64,000 nucleotides of DNA from Rehmannia glutinosa (Eukaryota; Streptophyta; Magnoliopsida; Lamiales; Orobanchaceae): assembly GCA_016081115.2 (NCBI GenBank), contig CM071930.1, positions 26,613,641-26,677,640 of the forward strand, given 5' to 3'. The notes under the pieces are model-generated. The model saw only the letters and a program-made list of their open reading frames with translations, made no database searches and was not told the origin of the DNA. The translations under genes and the position numbers were made by a program. Positions 23,788-36,280 of this stretch are shown in pieces (positions within the stretch are counted from its first letter, which is position 1; each line of letters begins with the position of its first letter).

Positions 23788-26700
23788 TATCACGCCCCAA
23801 CGGAACGCGACGACGATCCACAACCTAAATACAATAACCAAAAAAACAAGATGACAAACATCAACGAGAACCCAATGAAACAGAGTCTAAATAGCAATGA
23901 AATAAATAACAAGTACAAATACAACTTACAGTCCACAATCCATAATCCAAATTACATACCCAAAAATCAACCAAATACAACAACTTAAAGTCAAAGGGTA
24001 CTACGCCCTTCAGTTACAAACCGGAATGGAAAGAAATACAAGAGTCCAACAACAACACAAGAAAAGAGTCCAATCAACAACAAGAAGAAGTAGTAAATCC
24101 AACAAGCGGAGTACAAGGTCTCAATCCAGGGCCGGTTCAACATCTTCAACGAAATCCTCATCTAAGGTTAGAAAATAGGTGGGGATGAGACAAAAATCTC
24201 AGTGGATGGGGTGATCGTGTGCAAGTGTGGCACAATATAGTTAATGCGAGAAAACAGTTATATGAAAACGCGTGAGTATGATGCATGAATTCACACACAG
24301 TTCGCAAGCGTCGTGATAAATATATTTAAATAATATACTTATACAGTTCGAGAAAATAGTTCATGGTCACACACGCACTATGTGATTCAGTTAAGACAGG
24401 TAGGATTGCGTACGAAAATGTAACGCCAATCCCATGCAAGGCAAATAATGGTTGCGTACGGATTTGTAGCGCCAACCAATGCAAAACAAGTAGCGGTTGC
24501 GTCGGTTTGTAGCGCCAACCAAAGCGGGTCCGATAACTCCGAATCGTGTGGATCGACAGACAACGATTCCTTCGTTCTTCCTTGTAACTCCCAGCAGATG
24601 GTCTAAGACCGCACCTTATCGCTCCATAGGCAAAGACAAAATCCACAGTGGAGCTTGCAAGGCTCGGATCTGTCATAATCATGATTATACCTCAAGTACT
24701 ACGACCCGCTTCCCTCGACAAACTCCGTCCCTCGGTTGCGGGATTAGGGCGATGGGGCCGAAGAGTGGAATAGCGGCCGAGTTGCCGGTTCCCATCCCCG
24801 ACGTATCCATTCCGAGTGAGCTCGACACACCAAGTTGACTCGAGCACGAAAGTAAATACAAGTACAGCATCAACCAGCAAATGAGTATTATTGATTCAGG
24901 GAAGCAGTTCAGGAAATTTTTTGAAATAACGCGAGGGCAATTTTGGCGTTGGTGGAGTTTTTTGGATGAAGATGGTTATAAGAAGGATAAGCAACCTTCG
25001 ATATCTTGAAAGATTAGGTGGAACATAAGTCCCGTTATAAATTCAAATCGCAAGGCGAGGAAGTCGCTCCGCGATCGGGTATTAATCGGCCAAATTGATC
25101 CGATAAGTCAAGGATTTTTGGGAAAGTAAAATACTTTAATTAAATCTCCAAGTCAGAGGGTCCAGGGCTATTTTAGTAAAAGAGAAAATAATTTGAGTTA
25201 GGTCCTTTATAAAAGAAAATTTGTAATTTAGCCCCGTTTTGTAAAAACCAACACTTTTGGGGTTAAAAATTGAATAAATAAATATCCTGACCTTGAACAA
25301 TTATGAGGTCAGTTCCTAAATTCTCTAAATTGTTCAGAGATTCAGGTTTTTAAAGTTTTGAGGTCGAGTTTTTATAAAATTCTCACATTGGCCCCAAATT
25401 TGCAAAAATTGCCAATTCGGACCTTAAGTTTAAAATAATTGGAACTCACAAACCGGAAGGGCTTTTAATGTGATTCCAGTTGGAAAATGTCACTAAAGTT
25501 AGTGGGATATTGGGACAAAAGCAGTTTTTAAAAGAAATATTTGTAGGTCCTTTAACTTTTGAAAATATCATTTTTGTCCCATTTTGAAATAATTACCTTT
25601 AAGGCTTTTAGGGGTCCAATTGTCATGAAATTTGAACCTTGGGTCCAAAATATAATTAAGTTATGGTTAAGTTAGTATTTCCAGGTGCATGGGCTGCATA
25701 AGTCCTGGAAATTTCATTTGGGTCCTCAAGTTTAGTATTTTACACATTAGTTCCTCAATTTTAGTAAAATTGCTTTCCAAGCCCTAACCACTTGGATTTT
25801 GGGAATACTTTTAAAATATGTAATTCCCAGTACCTTAAGAGTAAAAATTTCAAATTTTAAAGTTTAGGTCTGGTGCAGTTTTAAAAATTGCAAAGTAGCC
25901 CTTAAACTTTCAAAATTTTACAATCTAGTCCTTGGGCTTTTAAAGGTTGATTTTATTTATCTTAAAACTCTTAAAACATTATTAAAATGTCCAAAAGTCA
26001 TTTTTGAACCTGAGTACAGTCCCAATTTTCGAAATTTGCAGAGGGGTCCTTTAACTTTCATTTTCTTGCAATTTAGTCCACCAACTTTCCATTTTTACAT
26101 TTTTAAGTCCAAAATTGAAATTTAATCAATTATGCTCGACTTTTCCAGGTTATAAGGCATCCAAAACATAGATTTTAAAGATCATACACATGCATGTCCA
26201 ATACATACAAGAATTCATCAATTAAAACATTAAATTGCACATGCATGCACCTAAAATCAATAAATAGCAAATTTGAGCAACTCTTGAGAATTTTCATGAC
26301 TTGATACATAAAATTGACATGCAATACATAGATTATATATATCTCAAGGCTCATGATCAAATTTTCTACATGCATTTTAATAAAACACCTAATAGTTGGA
26401 AAATATTTTTCCACCCACCTTAAAATTGGAAATTGTGAAATAAAAGGATAATTTCACAATTTTTGGATGAGGCTTCTTAGGTCAGCCCCTAAGTCAAGAA
26501 ATATCAAAAATTTGAAGTTAGAAAAATGAGAGAAAAATTAAGGAGAAAAAGAAGGAAATAAGGAAATGAGAAGGACTACACTTTACCTTGTGTAGTAGGT
26601 GTTTGGAGACTAGTTGAAGCTTTAAAATTGGAAATTTTGGTTCAACTCCAAAATCACCTAAGGTCAGCCCCTATTTCTCAAAAATGAAAAAGGGGTGTTA

Positions 26701-27822
26701 AAATTTGAAAAAAAAAAATAGAAAGAATAGGAAAGAAGGGGTCTAGTACTCAATTCTTACCTTGTAGTCCAAATTCCTCTACTAGTTCTTCTTCAAGTTT
26801 GAAGTCCTTCTTCAAAATGATGTCAAGCTCTAATCTTCAAAGTCTTCTAAATGTACCTCCAAATCAAATTCAAACTTAAGTTAAGAAGGTGGAAGAGGTG
26901 AACTATGTAATATCAAAAATGGATTGAAGATAAAATTTCTTACCTTGTAGGGGGGGTGTTCGACTTTTTTGAAGAAATAGGGGGAAAAATCTTGAAAATT
27001 TTCTAAGTGTAGAAGAAGAAAGTAAGAAGAAGAGTAGAGAGAAGTTGGGAGTTTAGAGAGAAGGAGGAGAAAATGAAATGAAATTTTGGCACAAAATGGC
27101 CATTATGGCCGTCCACTTTGAGGAGAGAGATGGAGGAATTTTGTTCAAATTGTGTCTTGCATTTTGCCTCATGCATGGGAGATAATTTGAAGGTCAAAGG
27201 TATGGGCAAGACTTGGTTTGAATGGAATGTCGGAAGATTTCCAACATGTTGGCAAAAATATTATTAAAGAAGTAATATAAGAGATGATGTGTATAATGTT
27301 TGAATTAATGGTATAATTATACACAAGATGACTAATATAAGGTGTACATGTACAAGAGTTGGATGATATTTTTACTCCAAAAATATCCATGTTGGCCGTC
27401 CACTATAATGGCATTATGGTAATTCCATATATTTTTTTTGTCCCAAATTTGATGATAATAGATGAAATATATCAATCTCCAAAATAATTAGTGATTTCCT
27501 TGATCACTTATAAGTCTCATGATCACTTAATCTAAATCAAAATCTTAATTCTATAAGGTAAAAGTCTCTAAAATAAATAGTCTCTTAAAATTCTAAGGTG
27601 ACTAATATATACAAAAATAGTAATAATGATCAATCAAGTGATCATAAATGCAAAATAGAATTAATAGTGATCATGATCACAAGTAATAAATAAAATAAAA
27701 TAAAATACAAAATATATATATTAATGATAATTACCCGTCAAAGTGACGCGGTAAAATAGTCGGCCAAATACATAGACAACAATAAGAATCAATTATATGT
27801 TCGGAAAAATCAGGGCTTCACA
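23788..27822 (-). repeat. Gypsy 5' LTR (right copy)
   Basis: Matches the left LTR from TATCACGCCCC (here TG has become TA) to GGGCTTCACA. It carries the same GGTCC-phrase array (about 25200-26130) and the same three donor-like words (26581, 26757, 26940). The LTR pair is old enough to have gathered indels. Confidence 0.95.
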
Positions 27823-27827
27823 AAAAT

Positions 27828-28430
27828 GATCGCATTGCCGAATTCATCAAATTCTAATGACGAATTTTGGTGTCACAATTGTATTTATAATTTCATCATA
27901 TATTACACAGCTTGTCATGAAAGATGTGATTTAACGTTACGAAATATTGCGTGTCACTTAATGTATATTTATAATGACAAAATAATGTGTTACCAATAAT
28001 TACAATTCAACGACGAGATATGTGTTGTCACCAAAAGAATATGTAACATGATGATTTTGTTTGTCATGGAAACAATCGCTATATATGACAAAGCTTATCG
28101 CTTAAATTGCTAATTGCGAAATAATGATGAAATCGTCCGTCATAAAAATTAATATGTGGTGACAAAATGTATCGTCACATAATAAATTTTTACAGTGACA
28201 AGTTTAGAAAATATTTTTGACGACACAAGTCATCATTATAGTGTATTTTTAATGACAAACTGTACATCGTCAAAGAATAGATTTTTTTGGTGACAACTAA
28301 GTTTATTGTAATAAATGAGTGTCTAAGTTACGAAATATTTCATTGTCGCCAATTGGTAGCTTTCTTACATGACAACATAATTGTCATGAAAATAAGTATT
28401 ATAGGCAATGTAATTGGCATAATTTTTTTA
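27828..28430. repeat. CACTA-A sub-terminal repeats, part 2
   Basis: Repeated GTGACAA, GTCATGAAA, CGTCATAAA and ACGAAATATT words on both strands continue the array broken by the gypsy element at 15460. They fade near 28430. A TATAGTG at about 28227-28233 is inside the array and is not the element's end. Confidence 0.7.
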
Positions 28431-28712
28431 ATTGTACATATATAATTATTTAAATATTAATTTATAAAATATTCTATCAATTCATTAATAATACTACAAA
28501 GTGCAAGTTCAAATGCAGTTAAGCATGAAAAATAAAATAAAAATAAAATCAATCATGTTTGATTAAGTAGAATACGATTATTTATCAATATAAGAGAAAT
28601 GATAAGATATCCATATTTCAAATGAACAATAAACTACTTGAACAATGTCAAAAAAAAAAAACATTAAATATCCAAACCAAAACAAAAGAGTATTTAGATT
28701 AATTATCTCGGC
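28431..28712. other. AT-rich spacer after the transposon gene
   Basis: AT-rich DNA with an A10 run near 28650, downstream of the minus-strand gene's stop codon. It would form its 3' untranslated region. No other signal seen. Confidence 0.4.
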
Positions 28713-29757
28713 TTAAAGAGTATTCCCACTTGCAGCCATGAATGCCATAAGCTTTTCAATACAAGCACCTTGCTGACTGAGCTGGTCTTTCAAATCACCC
28801 ACCTTTGACTTAAGCCCACTCACTTGAGATTCCGATCCTTGTAACTTCTCTTGTGTCTCTTGAAGTTTATTTTGCAGTTGTTGAGTACTTGAGTCATGCG
28901 ATGTGGTGCGTCTACTTGGAGGTTTTGGACCATATCCAAGGCCCTTTCTATAACTAGATCCATGGCCAAGGATCTCAAGAACTATTTCATCGACACTCTT
29001 CATAATTCCTTCCTCCGTATATTGGGCTCGCTTTGATATCATCAACTCTTATTTGAATATTGGACATACCAATATACAATTAATATCATGACACAAGCTA
29101 AAATATACAATATAAAATGTGTATGTGAATGATTACCCTATTCTCTTGAGCCTCAACTCTTGACGAACCATCATTCTCTTTATAGTGAGTACGTTTATAT
29201 AATTCAATCTTATCACATTCTTCTCCATTCAGCTCTTTCTGAGACTATAAAAAAAATGAGAAAATGAAAAAAAATCACAGTCCAAAAAGAAAAAGAAAAT
29301 TAAAGAAACATTATTCACTCAAGGTTACCTAAAACACTTACGATTTCATGTTGAAGAACAGTAAAAGGTGTTCTGCCTGAAATATGTGGTGCTCGTACTT
29401 GTTTCCGATTTCCAGTATTGAATTACACTTCGGTTCTGTAAGATAAGAATGGTGATATTGCAAGTTAAGGTACAAATATAATAAAAACTAAGACACGTTA
29501 TAAAATTTAAACATAAGTTTAATTTAAGTTAGGTGATATTACCTTGTATTCAGGTGTTGCGAAATACTCGCACAAGACTTCCCAGTTCTGTTTATTAGAA
29601 ATACAAGATGGCTTATTATTTTTAGCCTCTTCCAATGTTGCATACTTCTTGAAATGTTGATGAAGCTTGTGGCGCTTTTGTCGTGTACTAGATTTCAGCC
29701 TCTCTATCATGCATTTTCGCACTCCCGGATTATCAATATTAACATCCATGTGGATCT

Positions 29758-31135
29758 ACCAGTGACACATCAATTGATTGCGGTGAATGATATTAACTGT
29801 TTTTACAATATAGAATGAGGAAATGTGTAACTGTATTTACATGGAATGGGGAGTGATGATAACACATATAATATTTCATTACTCTAACAGACACTACTTG
29901 TTTTTACTTATCTTTCATGACAGCGGAGTGCTAAATAAGTAGCCTCAGTTCAATATCTAACTAGAAACTTCAGTTCTGAACAAAAGCTAAATCAAATTTC
30001 CATAGCATATCCATCAAAAATATGAATTTCCAACTACACAATACGGTTTACGGCGTTAAATCAGAAACAAAAGATGATGCAAACACTAGCTTAAAAGTTT
30101 CTCCACACATTGAATTGTGAAGCTAATAGCTATTAAAAATATTCACATAACCAAGACCTGGCCAGAAAACATAAATAACGAAAAGAACAATAAACAATAA
30201 TTCAAAAAGTGATCGCATCAGCAACAGATTCTGTAAACCCCAAAAAAAAAACCGTTATCTTTCAAAATTACAAATACCACCTTGACATTTGTTTTTATTT
30301 TACAAATAGCACCATCAAGAGGGAGAGATCTATTAAGTAAATGTAAACCTCAAGGGGGTGGTTGTAATCCCTTAAGAGGGTATCTGTAATTTTGAATCTG
30401 TAGCTTTTTGTATCTAGACTAAAACTTAGAATGCATGGGTTTCAAAATTTCCATCAAATTGGCATCCTTTTTTCAAATCATCAAACATGCAGTCCAAATG
30501 TTACTCTCTGTTGATGGGAGTAAAATATGTTAGGATTTTGAGTCACTCTTAGCCTCGAATTGGTACACTACAGACTTAGCTTGTTAGAGATAAATCGACA
30601 TGGTTGCTTATATTTTACATGGTACCATAGAGAATGTAGAGACATGATATGTTCCTCCAGAATAATGCAAGCTGCAAATGCTCAGTTTAATGTGTTACTA
30701 TTTTTTGTTTTGATTTATATTAAGGGATAATTAGAAAAAACTACGTCCATATACAGAAAAGTAACCATAGGTGGGGTTAGACGTGTTCAACGGTTCGAAC
30801 CGAACCGGCAAACCGGCGGTTTCGAACTGTGGTACTAATTTTGATCACCATCTGCTTCAATCATGTCCAGGTACTAATTTTGAGATCTTCTCTAAGTACT
30901 CTAGCTCTGTTGGTGCGGGTGTGTTGGTTAGCAGAATATTATTAACACTAGAAATTAAATTATTTGCTAAGTCTCTTTATTGTTTGTATTGGTGGTATCT
31001 AGTTTGCTAAGTCTCTTTATTAGTAATTCACCTTCTTTTGCAGTGTGACACATATAAGATTATTTTAGATTATACAGATAATAAAAGGCAAACTAAAAAT
31101 ATTTCATGCGTACTGTAGATGATCAAACCCGGAGT
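29758..31135. other. Intron of the CACTA-A gene with a repeat copy
   Basis: No exon recognised. Bases about 30250-30420 belong to a repeat family that recurs inverted at 33290-33410. GGTTCGAACCGAACCGG words near 30790-30830 resemble hAT sub-terminal DNA. The frame at 30771-31010 has no known homology. Confidence 0.4.
30250..30420 (+). repeat. Dispersed repeat, copy 1 (inverted mate at 33290-33410)
   Basis: GTTATCTTTCAAAATTACAA followed by ACATTTGTTTTTATTTTACA and ATCAAGAGGG aligns with the reverse complement of 33290-33410. I judge identity at roughly 70% by eye. No gene is involved. Confidence 0.65.
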
Positions 31136-32029
31136 TCAAACCTTTTTCTTCATCCACTTCTTTCCATTTCTTGGGCACCGAAGGGCGTCTCGAGTTACTA
31201 CACCAATTTGACTAGAAAGCTTTGAAGACTCCTCCCGAGTTTTTGGCCTTCCGAGCGAGTGGGTCAACATTACCTTCATTTTATGCCCAGAAGCAACAAA
31301 CGCCTTCATGATGGCTTTGCCCATTGTTTGACCACGTCCTCTTTTCTTTGAGACAGCCGCACATCCGCACATCAAAAAAGGATGATAGAATAAAATTTTT
31401 TATTTCTTTGACATTATCTGCTTGATGCAATATCTCCACAATTAAATGATAATCTGTTTTAGTCATAAAGTTGACATTGTTTGGTGTTAGAAGTTGATCA
31501 AGAAGCATAACTCATAAGAACATAATTCTAATGGAATATGAACAAAATATGCAAAATGTACCAATATGATAGTGTCAATTCTGAAGAGACATAGTCAGTT
31601 TAACTACTGTATCAAATTGAAATTTGTACTTTAAAAGAATGAAAGAAAACCTTTGGATTCTTAAGCTACATGTCCCTCCCAGTCCCAGCCCATCCACAGG
31701 GTGGGTTCCAGAAAGGTTTTCCCCTCTGGAAGGAAAAGAAATTGCACATATGGACTTGTTGAACAACCATATCAGGTGTTTTGGATTATCTTTAACTTTG
31801 TATAAAATGAAGTCTATGATGCAAAAGAGAATTTATTATGGAGAATGGATCATATATTCATTAGAAGAGGATGAGGTGTAGTTATCAAGAACAAAATGCA
31901 TTATTATTCATTGTGACCCATTATGAGCAAGAAACATATTTGTGGTTATGCACTTACTAATATCTACTATTTTTTAATTTTCTAGTATGAGACTTGATAT
32001 CTAAATGCTTTTCAAATTTGTTGCGTTAG

Positions 32030-32358
32030 ATCAAGGAACACTTAAGTGCGGAGTCGGTTATCGTGAAGGACGCTTATGGTGATGGCCGCCATGTTAGGTG
32101 AGGTTTCTCATTCATGTACAATAGGTTTCTATGCAGCTTATATATTGTTAGTAAAAGACATTGTTGTCTTACCTTTTGATTTTATTCAATATGTGCAGCA
32201 TAGAGGTTGTCTCTTCAGCTTTTGAGGGGCAATCTGCTGTGAATAGGCAGAGGATGGTTTACAAGGCAATATGGGAAGCATAAAATAAGGACAGAGTGCA
32301 CGCCGTTGACCAGATGACTACACGGACTCCCGCTGAAGTAGGATTAGGGAAGTCATGA
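32030..32358 (+). pseudogene. Captured BolA-family host gene fragment (two exons)
   Basis: Exon a (32030-32097), after acceptor GCGTTAG, reads IKEHLSAESVIVKDAYGDGR and then HV. Donor TTAG|GTGAGG and acceptor TGTGCAG join it in frame to exon b (32199-32358), with IEVVSSAFEGQSAVNRQRMV then YKAIW. After a TAA at 32281-32283 comes VHAVDQMTTRTPAEVG, ending TGA at 32356-32358. The FEG and RQR/HAV/TPAEV pattern is that of the BolA domain. It best resembles the organellar plant BOLA4 type as I remember it. BolA proteins act with monothiol glutaredoxins in iron-sulphur cluster maturation. Here the fragment lacks its N-terminal exons, carries one in-frame stop, and sits in an intron of the CACTA-A gene on the opposite strand. 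That marks a gene capture by the transposon. The splice sites are preserved, so transfer was at DNA level. Confidence 0.85.
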
Positions 32359-34107
32359 AGTGTATTGAAGACTCCTAATCAACATACTTCTTGTATTCTG
32401 TTAGTTATCATACGACAAATGTGTCGTGCAATTTAGAGTGTTATTGTTAATAAAGAATCTGAACAGAGATTTTAATTTAAAACTGAAGACAAAATTTGCA
32501 CTCCCAACAAACTGAAGATTGGTTGATATTTGAAGAAAATTGAAGGGTCTGTTTGCTTGTTTTTGCTATTCATTTAATACAGTTCCTCTCCCCCGCTATA
32601 GGAACCTCTAAAAACACTGTAAAGTTTTTAATGCGCACACACTCAAAATACCTAAAAATACACACAAAAACAAAAAAAACACTCAATTTAAACCCAGAAA
32701 GAACACCCGCACGCACACCAAAAAAAGCCTTCTCCTTAGAAGAGGGAGACACAGAGGGTGGGAGAGGGAAGGAGAGGAGGGAAGGTGAATGGAAGGGTAA
32801 TTTGGCTAAATGTTAGGAAAGTAAGGAGAATCATATAAGAAAGCTCTTATTTTTGGCAAAAGCAAAAGTTCAACAATCTCAAGGTTCTGAAGTAAGATAC
32901 CAGAGAAGTGATCAACAGCCAAATGAATGAATAATACAAGTAATACACTAAAGAATGTAGATCTTCTAAAAAGTGAGGAAAAAATCACAAAGAAGTTCTT
33001 GCTGCACAAGAAGATGCTACATTACAAATTCACCAAGTGCACAATTTCAGCAAGGCATGTCTGCAGGCAGCATTAAAAACAAGTCAAATGTTCATCCATG
33101 CCAAACATATTTCTTGACTGAAGAGGATTATAATGATGACATTGCTTAGAAAATGAAGGTATACAATTTCAAGGTGAGAACACTGGCTGAGTTTAGGTGG
33201 ATTGGAACAAATATCTTTATACTTGTGAAACTATAAATAGTGGGATTCGCACCATGTGTAATTCCATAATTGTCTTTAAAGTGTTACAAACACGTCCTTG
33301 AAGTTTGTATTTACCTAGAAAATACCCTTCTTGAGGATGCATTTTAGTGCAATTTGTAAAATACAAACAATTGTTGAGGGGTTATTTGTAATTTTGAAAG
33401 ATAACTGGATTTTTCTTGCAATTATGGCTAAACCTATACGGTGGGTTTGGTAATTAACCCTAATATTACTCACACACATAAAGGCAATGAAGACATTTCT
33501 TTGGGATTAGCCAAGATATAAAGTGACAAAACAATACGTAAAAATGAGTTCTTCAAGACAGAAAAATAGATACATCACAACGAACATCGCTACAATGATG
33601 TCAGCCGACTTGGATATAGAGTGCCAACGCCAAAGCGTAAATATTAACATCCAAAGTCATGCTCAACACGTCTTTGAAACCGGATAACCGGTCCATGATA
33701 AATCAATTCAAATTAGTATGTTATTTCTACTTTTATTCCCATTTCATTGTCTCAAATGAATCCTCAATTGCACAATCGAAAAGATAATGCACAACCCTTT
33801 CAGATAAGGAAAAGATAATGCACAACCTAAAACAAGGTCAGGGAGAATTTGAACTACAAATCGAAAATCCAGTACCCATATTTGATCTGCATCGAAAATG
33901 TGCTAATATAAAGTCCTTGCAGAGAGTGTGGCCTAACCATAACCCAAACAAAGCCAAAGCTCATATCCTACAATAACCTATAGACAATGGAATTATGAGA
34001 GACAAAAGTAGCTAGTGCGAGTGCAATTCATATATTCAATGCATGTTTCTGATGGCCTACAATGTGACACTCAAATTAATTCTTTTTTGTTTTTGTATTA
34101 GTTATAC
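32359..34107. other. Large intron of the CACTA-A gene, no further gene recognised
   Basis: DNA of mixed composition without clear exons. The plus-strand frame at 32553-32816 is lysine- and threonine-rich and has no known family. Bases 33290-33410 are the inverted repeat mate of 30250-30420. The captured host segment may extend some way on both sides of 32030-32358. Confidence 0.4.
33290..33410 (-). repeat. Dispersed repeat, copy 2
   Basis: On the minus strand AGTTATCTTTCAAAATTACA, ATTGTTTGTATTTTACAAAT and CCTCAAGAAGGG match the copy at 30250. The two face each other across 3 kb holding the BolA fragment and one transposon exon. Confidence 0.65.
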
Positions 34108-34508
34108 TCATATTGAAAGTGGACAAACTTGAAAGAAACAAAAAATTAGAAATGTGATGTATACCTGATATATCATTCGCTTCATGAGCCGACTCTTGTG
34201 TGTTCTCGAATGTGACCGGTTCGGGACTTTGACTTGGTGGAACTTCGAGTTTTGTGGCATGTTCTCATTCTCATTGGTGTTGTTTGTTGTATTAGTTTCA
34301 CCTCTATCGGAGGATCCATTATGCAGTCCAGATGTTACCAAAGCCTCAGTCACACCATATTGTTTGCCACATTTGTTTTGTCTAAAAATTGTCTGATACT
34401 TCTTCGAGGTGTCGAATTACATGAAGCATTCTTGGTAGTGTAATTTATGATACTTTGTAGGGACTTGTTTGGGATGCTTTTCATTTTCGCTTGCGATCGC
34501 TGAGCCAT

Positions 34509-35446
34509 TTCTAAAACTCTACATGCACACGAAACTAGTCAGAAAAATGAGATACGACATGAGAGCAATTAAAATAGGGAAAAATGGTAGTCATTTGGTA
34601 ATAAAATATGTTGCAGGCCTTTCCATTACAATTATAAAAGTGAAGATGTTAAAGCTCTAATAGATTAAAAATTATTTCTTTTAATGGTAAAGATCAGTAG
34701 TTTAAAGATTCAGTAGTTTAATGATCAATTTAATACCGTAGTAGGCTTATTTTGTATTGAGCTATCACATGGAGAATTCTAGTGATGCAACAGTAGCTTT
34801 ATATTTTACCAAAAAAATCAATTGTCATGCTAATTTGAAAACTTCTTATATAGTAGTTCGATTTCCAAATAATTTTTTTGCCTTTTTGGATGTCTTAATT
34901 TTTGTTATCCTTTTTTTTGTGTGGAGTTTGCATACTGACTTTTGGTACAATGGATTCAAGCATGGGCATAAAAGTGTAAAAAACCGCAAAACCGTAATCA
35001 CACCTAGGAAAAACATATAAAATATGAAACACAAAACACTTTGCATCCAAAACACTATGCATTTGAAATCATGCTTAATTTCATCGACACAGGCCTTCAC
35101 ATAAAAATACACACATCTCTAATGTACGCATAACACAACATTCTAAATCAAGCAACTTATATTATACATGTAAGCAAGTTTCTATATCAATCAAAAATAT
35201 AGGACATGAGTGATTTCAATTAAGAAAAAGGTGAAGAACTAAGATATTTACCAGGACTTTGTGTCTAGCGATTTGCATTTGATGAGAAATAGAGAGGAGG
35301 GAAGGGGCGCAAGAGATCCTTTTGATATATTCTCAACCTAATACGTGGGATATATGAATGAGAGAAAAAGGGAATTGATGGAGAGAATCACGATACCAAT
35401 GAATCCTTTTATTTATCTACCTTAATTAGATAAGAACCTAATTTAA
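34509..35446 (-). promoter_or_regulatory. Upstream region and possible leader exon of the CACTA-A gene
   Basis: On the minus strand a pyrimidine-rich stretch near 35330-35252 (CCCTTCCCTCCTCTC) ends in GTCCTG|GTAAATATC. It looks like an untranslated first exon spliced to the acceptor TTTTAG just before ATG 34508. With Helitron 2 removed, this promoter side faces the transposase starting at 63745, giving divergent transcription. Confidence 0.4.
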
Positions 35447-35469
35447 CCTATATATATATATATATATAT

Positions 35470-36280
35470 ATAAAAAACAAACCCTTTCTAATTACTGTTT
35501 TCCCCTAAACACCAATTTCTAAAAACAATTCAGTGTTTTTTTTTATAAAAGTTGACCAATTTGTGTTATTTTCAGTATAGAATTTCAGTGTTTTTATAAA
35601 AGTTGACCAAATTTTCTTATTTTCGGTATATTATCATCCCTTCTTTTTGATTTGTTAAGTTTGACCTTTTAAATAATTGGTTGTACCAATTTATGAGATT
35701 GACAACAATAACGATTGATAAATTTGGTATGTAAAAGATTCACGATCCAAAAATTGGTAATTGAAAGTTTATTTCTAATATAAAAACCATCTGATACGTT
35801 TATTTTTTGCAGTTTTTATTTCGAAAAAAAGAACAGATTTATAGTCAAATTTTTTAATTCTAGAAATTATCAACACTTTTTGAATATGGAAAGAAATCGT
35901 TGAATATGGCTTTTTTTTCACCTAAACAATTTAAATAGAAATCAATTTATATTGTAAAAATTTGAGGCCAATTTAACATTGTTCTATTTTTGCATAAAAT
36001 TGTTTAATTTGGTAATATAAACGATGAGAATATCAAGATGTAAGAAATCCTACAACTCGAATTTATGAATCGCATTCATAACTATCTATGGTAAAAATTG
36101 TGCAAGTAAAAACAAAGAATAAAAATCTAACCACAAATATTTTTCTCCAATTTCCTTACAACAACACTCCATCAACAAAAGATAAATATTGCACCATAGC
36201 AGTCAAAAAATTATAGCAATTCAAAAACTCTCTGCAAACCCTCTTTTCATTCAGCAAAAAATTGAACAGCAAAAATCGAC
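35470..36280 (+). promoter_or_regulatory. Upstream region of the Helitron 2 RPA-like gene
   Basis: AT-rich DNA with no coding sequence. A 30-bp phrase ending in TATAAAAGTTGACCAA occurs twice (about 35525-35565 and 35580-35615). The second half would contain the promoter for the ATG at 36281, but no TATA box can be singled out. Confidence 0.35.

Larger units (their letters stand above)
15461..27822 (-). mobile_element. Complete Ty3/gypsy element with ~4-kb LTRs, gag-less
   Basis: Two long LTRs (15461-19543 and 23788-27822) flank 4244 internal bases. The five bases AAAAT occur immediately before (15456-15460) and after (27823-27827), a clean target duplication inside the CACTA-A sub-terminal repeats. 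Genes run on the minus strand: primer site beside the right LTR, a coiled-coil frame, pol from reverse transcriptase to integrase, then the purine tract beside the left LTR. No gag nucleocapsid domain or aspartic protease is present, so it depended on a helper. A chromodomain-like block follows the integrase, suggesting the chromovirus branch; the Tekay/Del lineage is a guess. Confidence 0.92.
28713..34508 (-). pseudogene. CACTA-A second transposon gene (plant Ptta/En/Spm transposase family), spliced
   Basis: On the minus strand exons can be traced from ATG at 34508. Exon 34508-34165 starts MAQRSQAKMKSIPNKSLQS and ends CAG|GTATAC; it has one shift near 34350. A block at 31340-31140 reads LGRPKTREESSKLSSQIGV, a hallmark of this family. 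Exon 29757-29543 has KRHKLHQHFKKYAT and WEVLCEYFATPEYK before CAAG|GTAATA. Then come 29434-29342, with ISGRTPFTVLQHEI and GTAAGTG, exon 29244-29137, and the final exon from about 29057 to the stop at 28713. The last exon includes DEIVLEILGHGSSYRKGLG and a heptad-rich coiled coil. The product would be the second, DNA-binding protein of a CACTA element. Small shifts near 34350 and 31150 suggest it is recently dead. Some exons between 34165 and 31508 were not found. Confidence 0.75.

Noticed and set aside
28215..28240. TATAGTG followed by TATTTTTAATGAC as the right end of CACTA-A
   Set aside because: It lies inside the sub-terminal array, does not read as a reverse complement of CACTACAATATCG, and is followed by more array and the transposon gene.
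32553..32816. An 87-codon plus-strand frame next to the BolA fragment
   Set aside because: Low-complexity lysine/threonine-rich composition, no homology and no splice context.
30250..33410. A Pack-MULE carrying the BolA fragment
   Set aside because: No 9-bp target duplication or typical Mutator ends seen, and an exon of the CACTA-A gene lies between the inverted copies.
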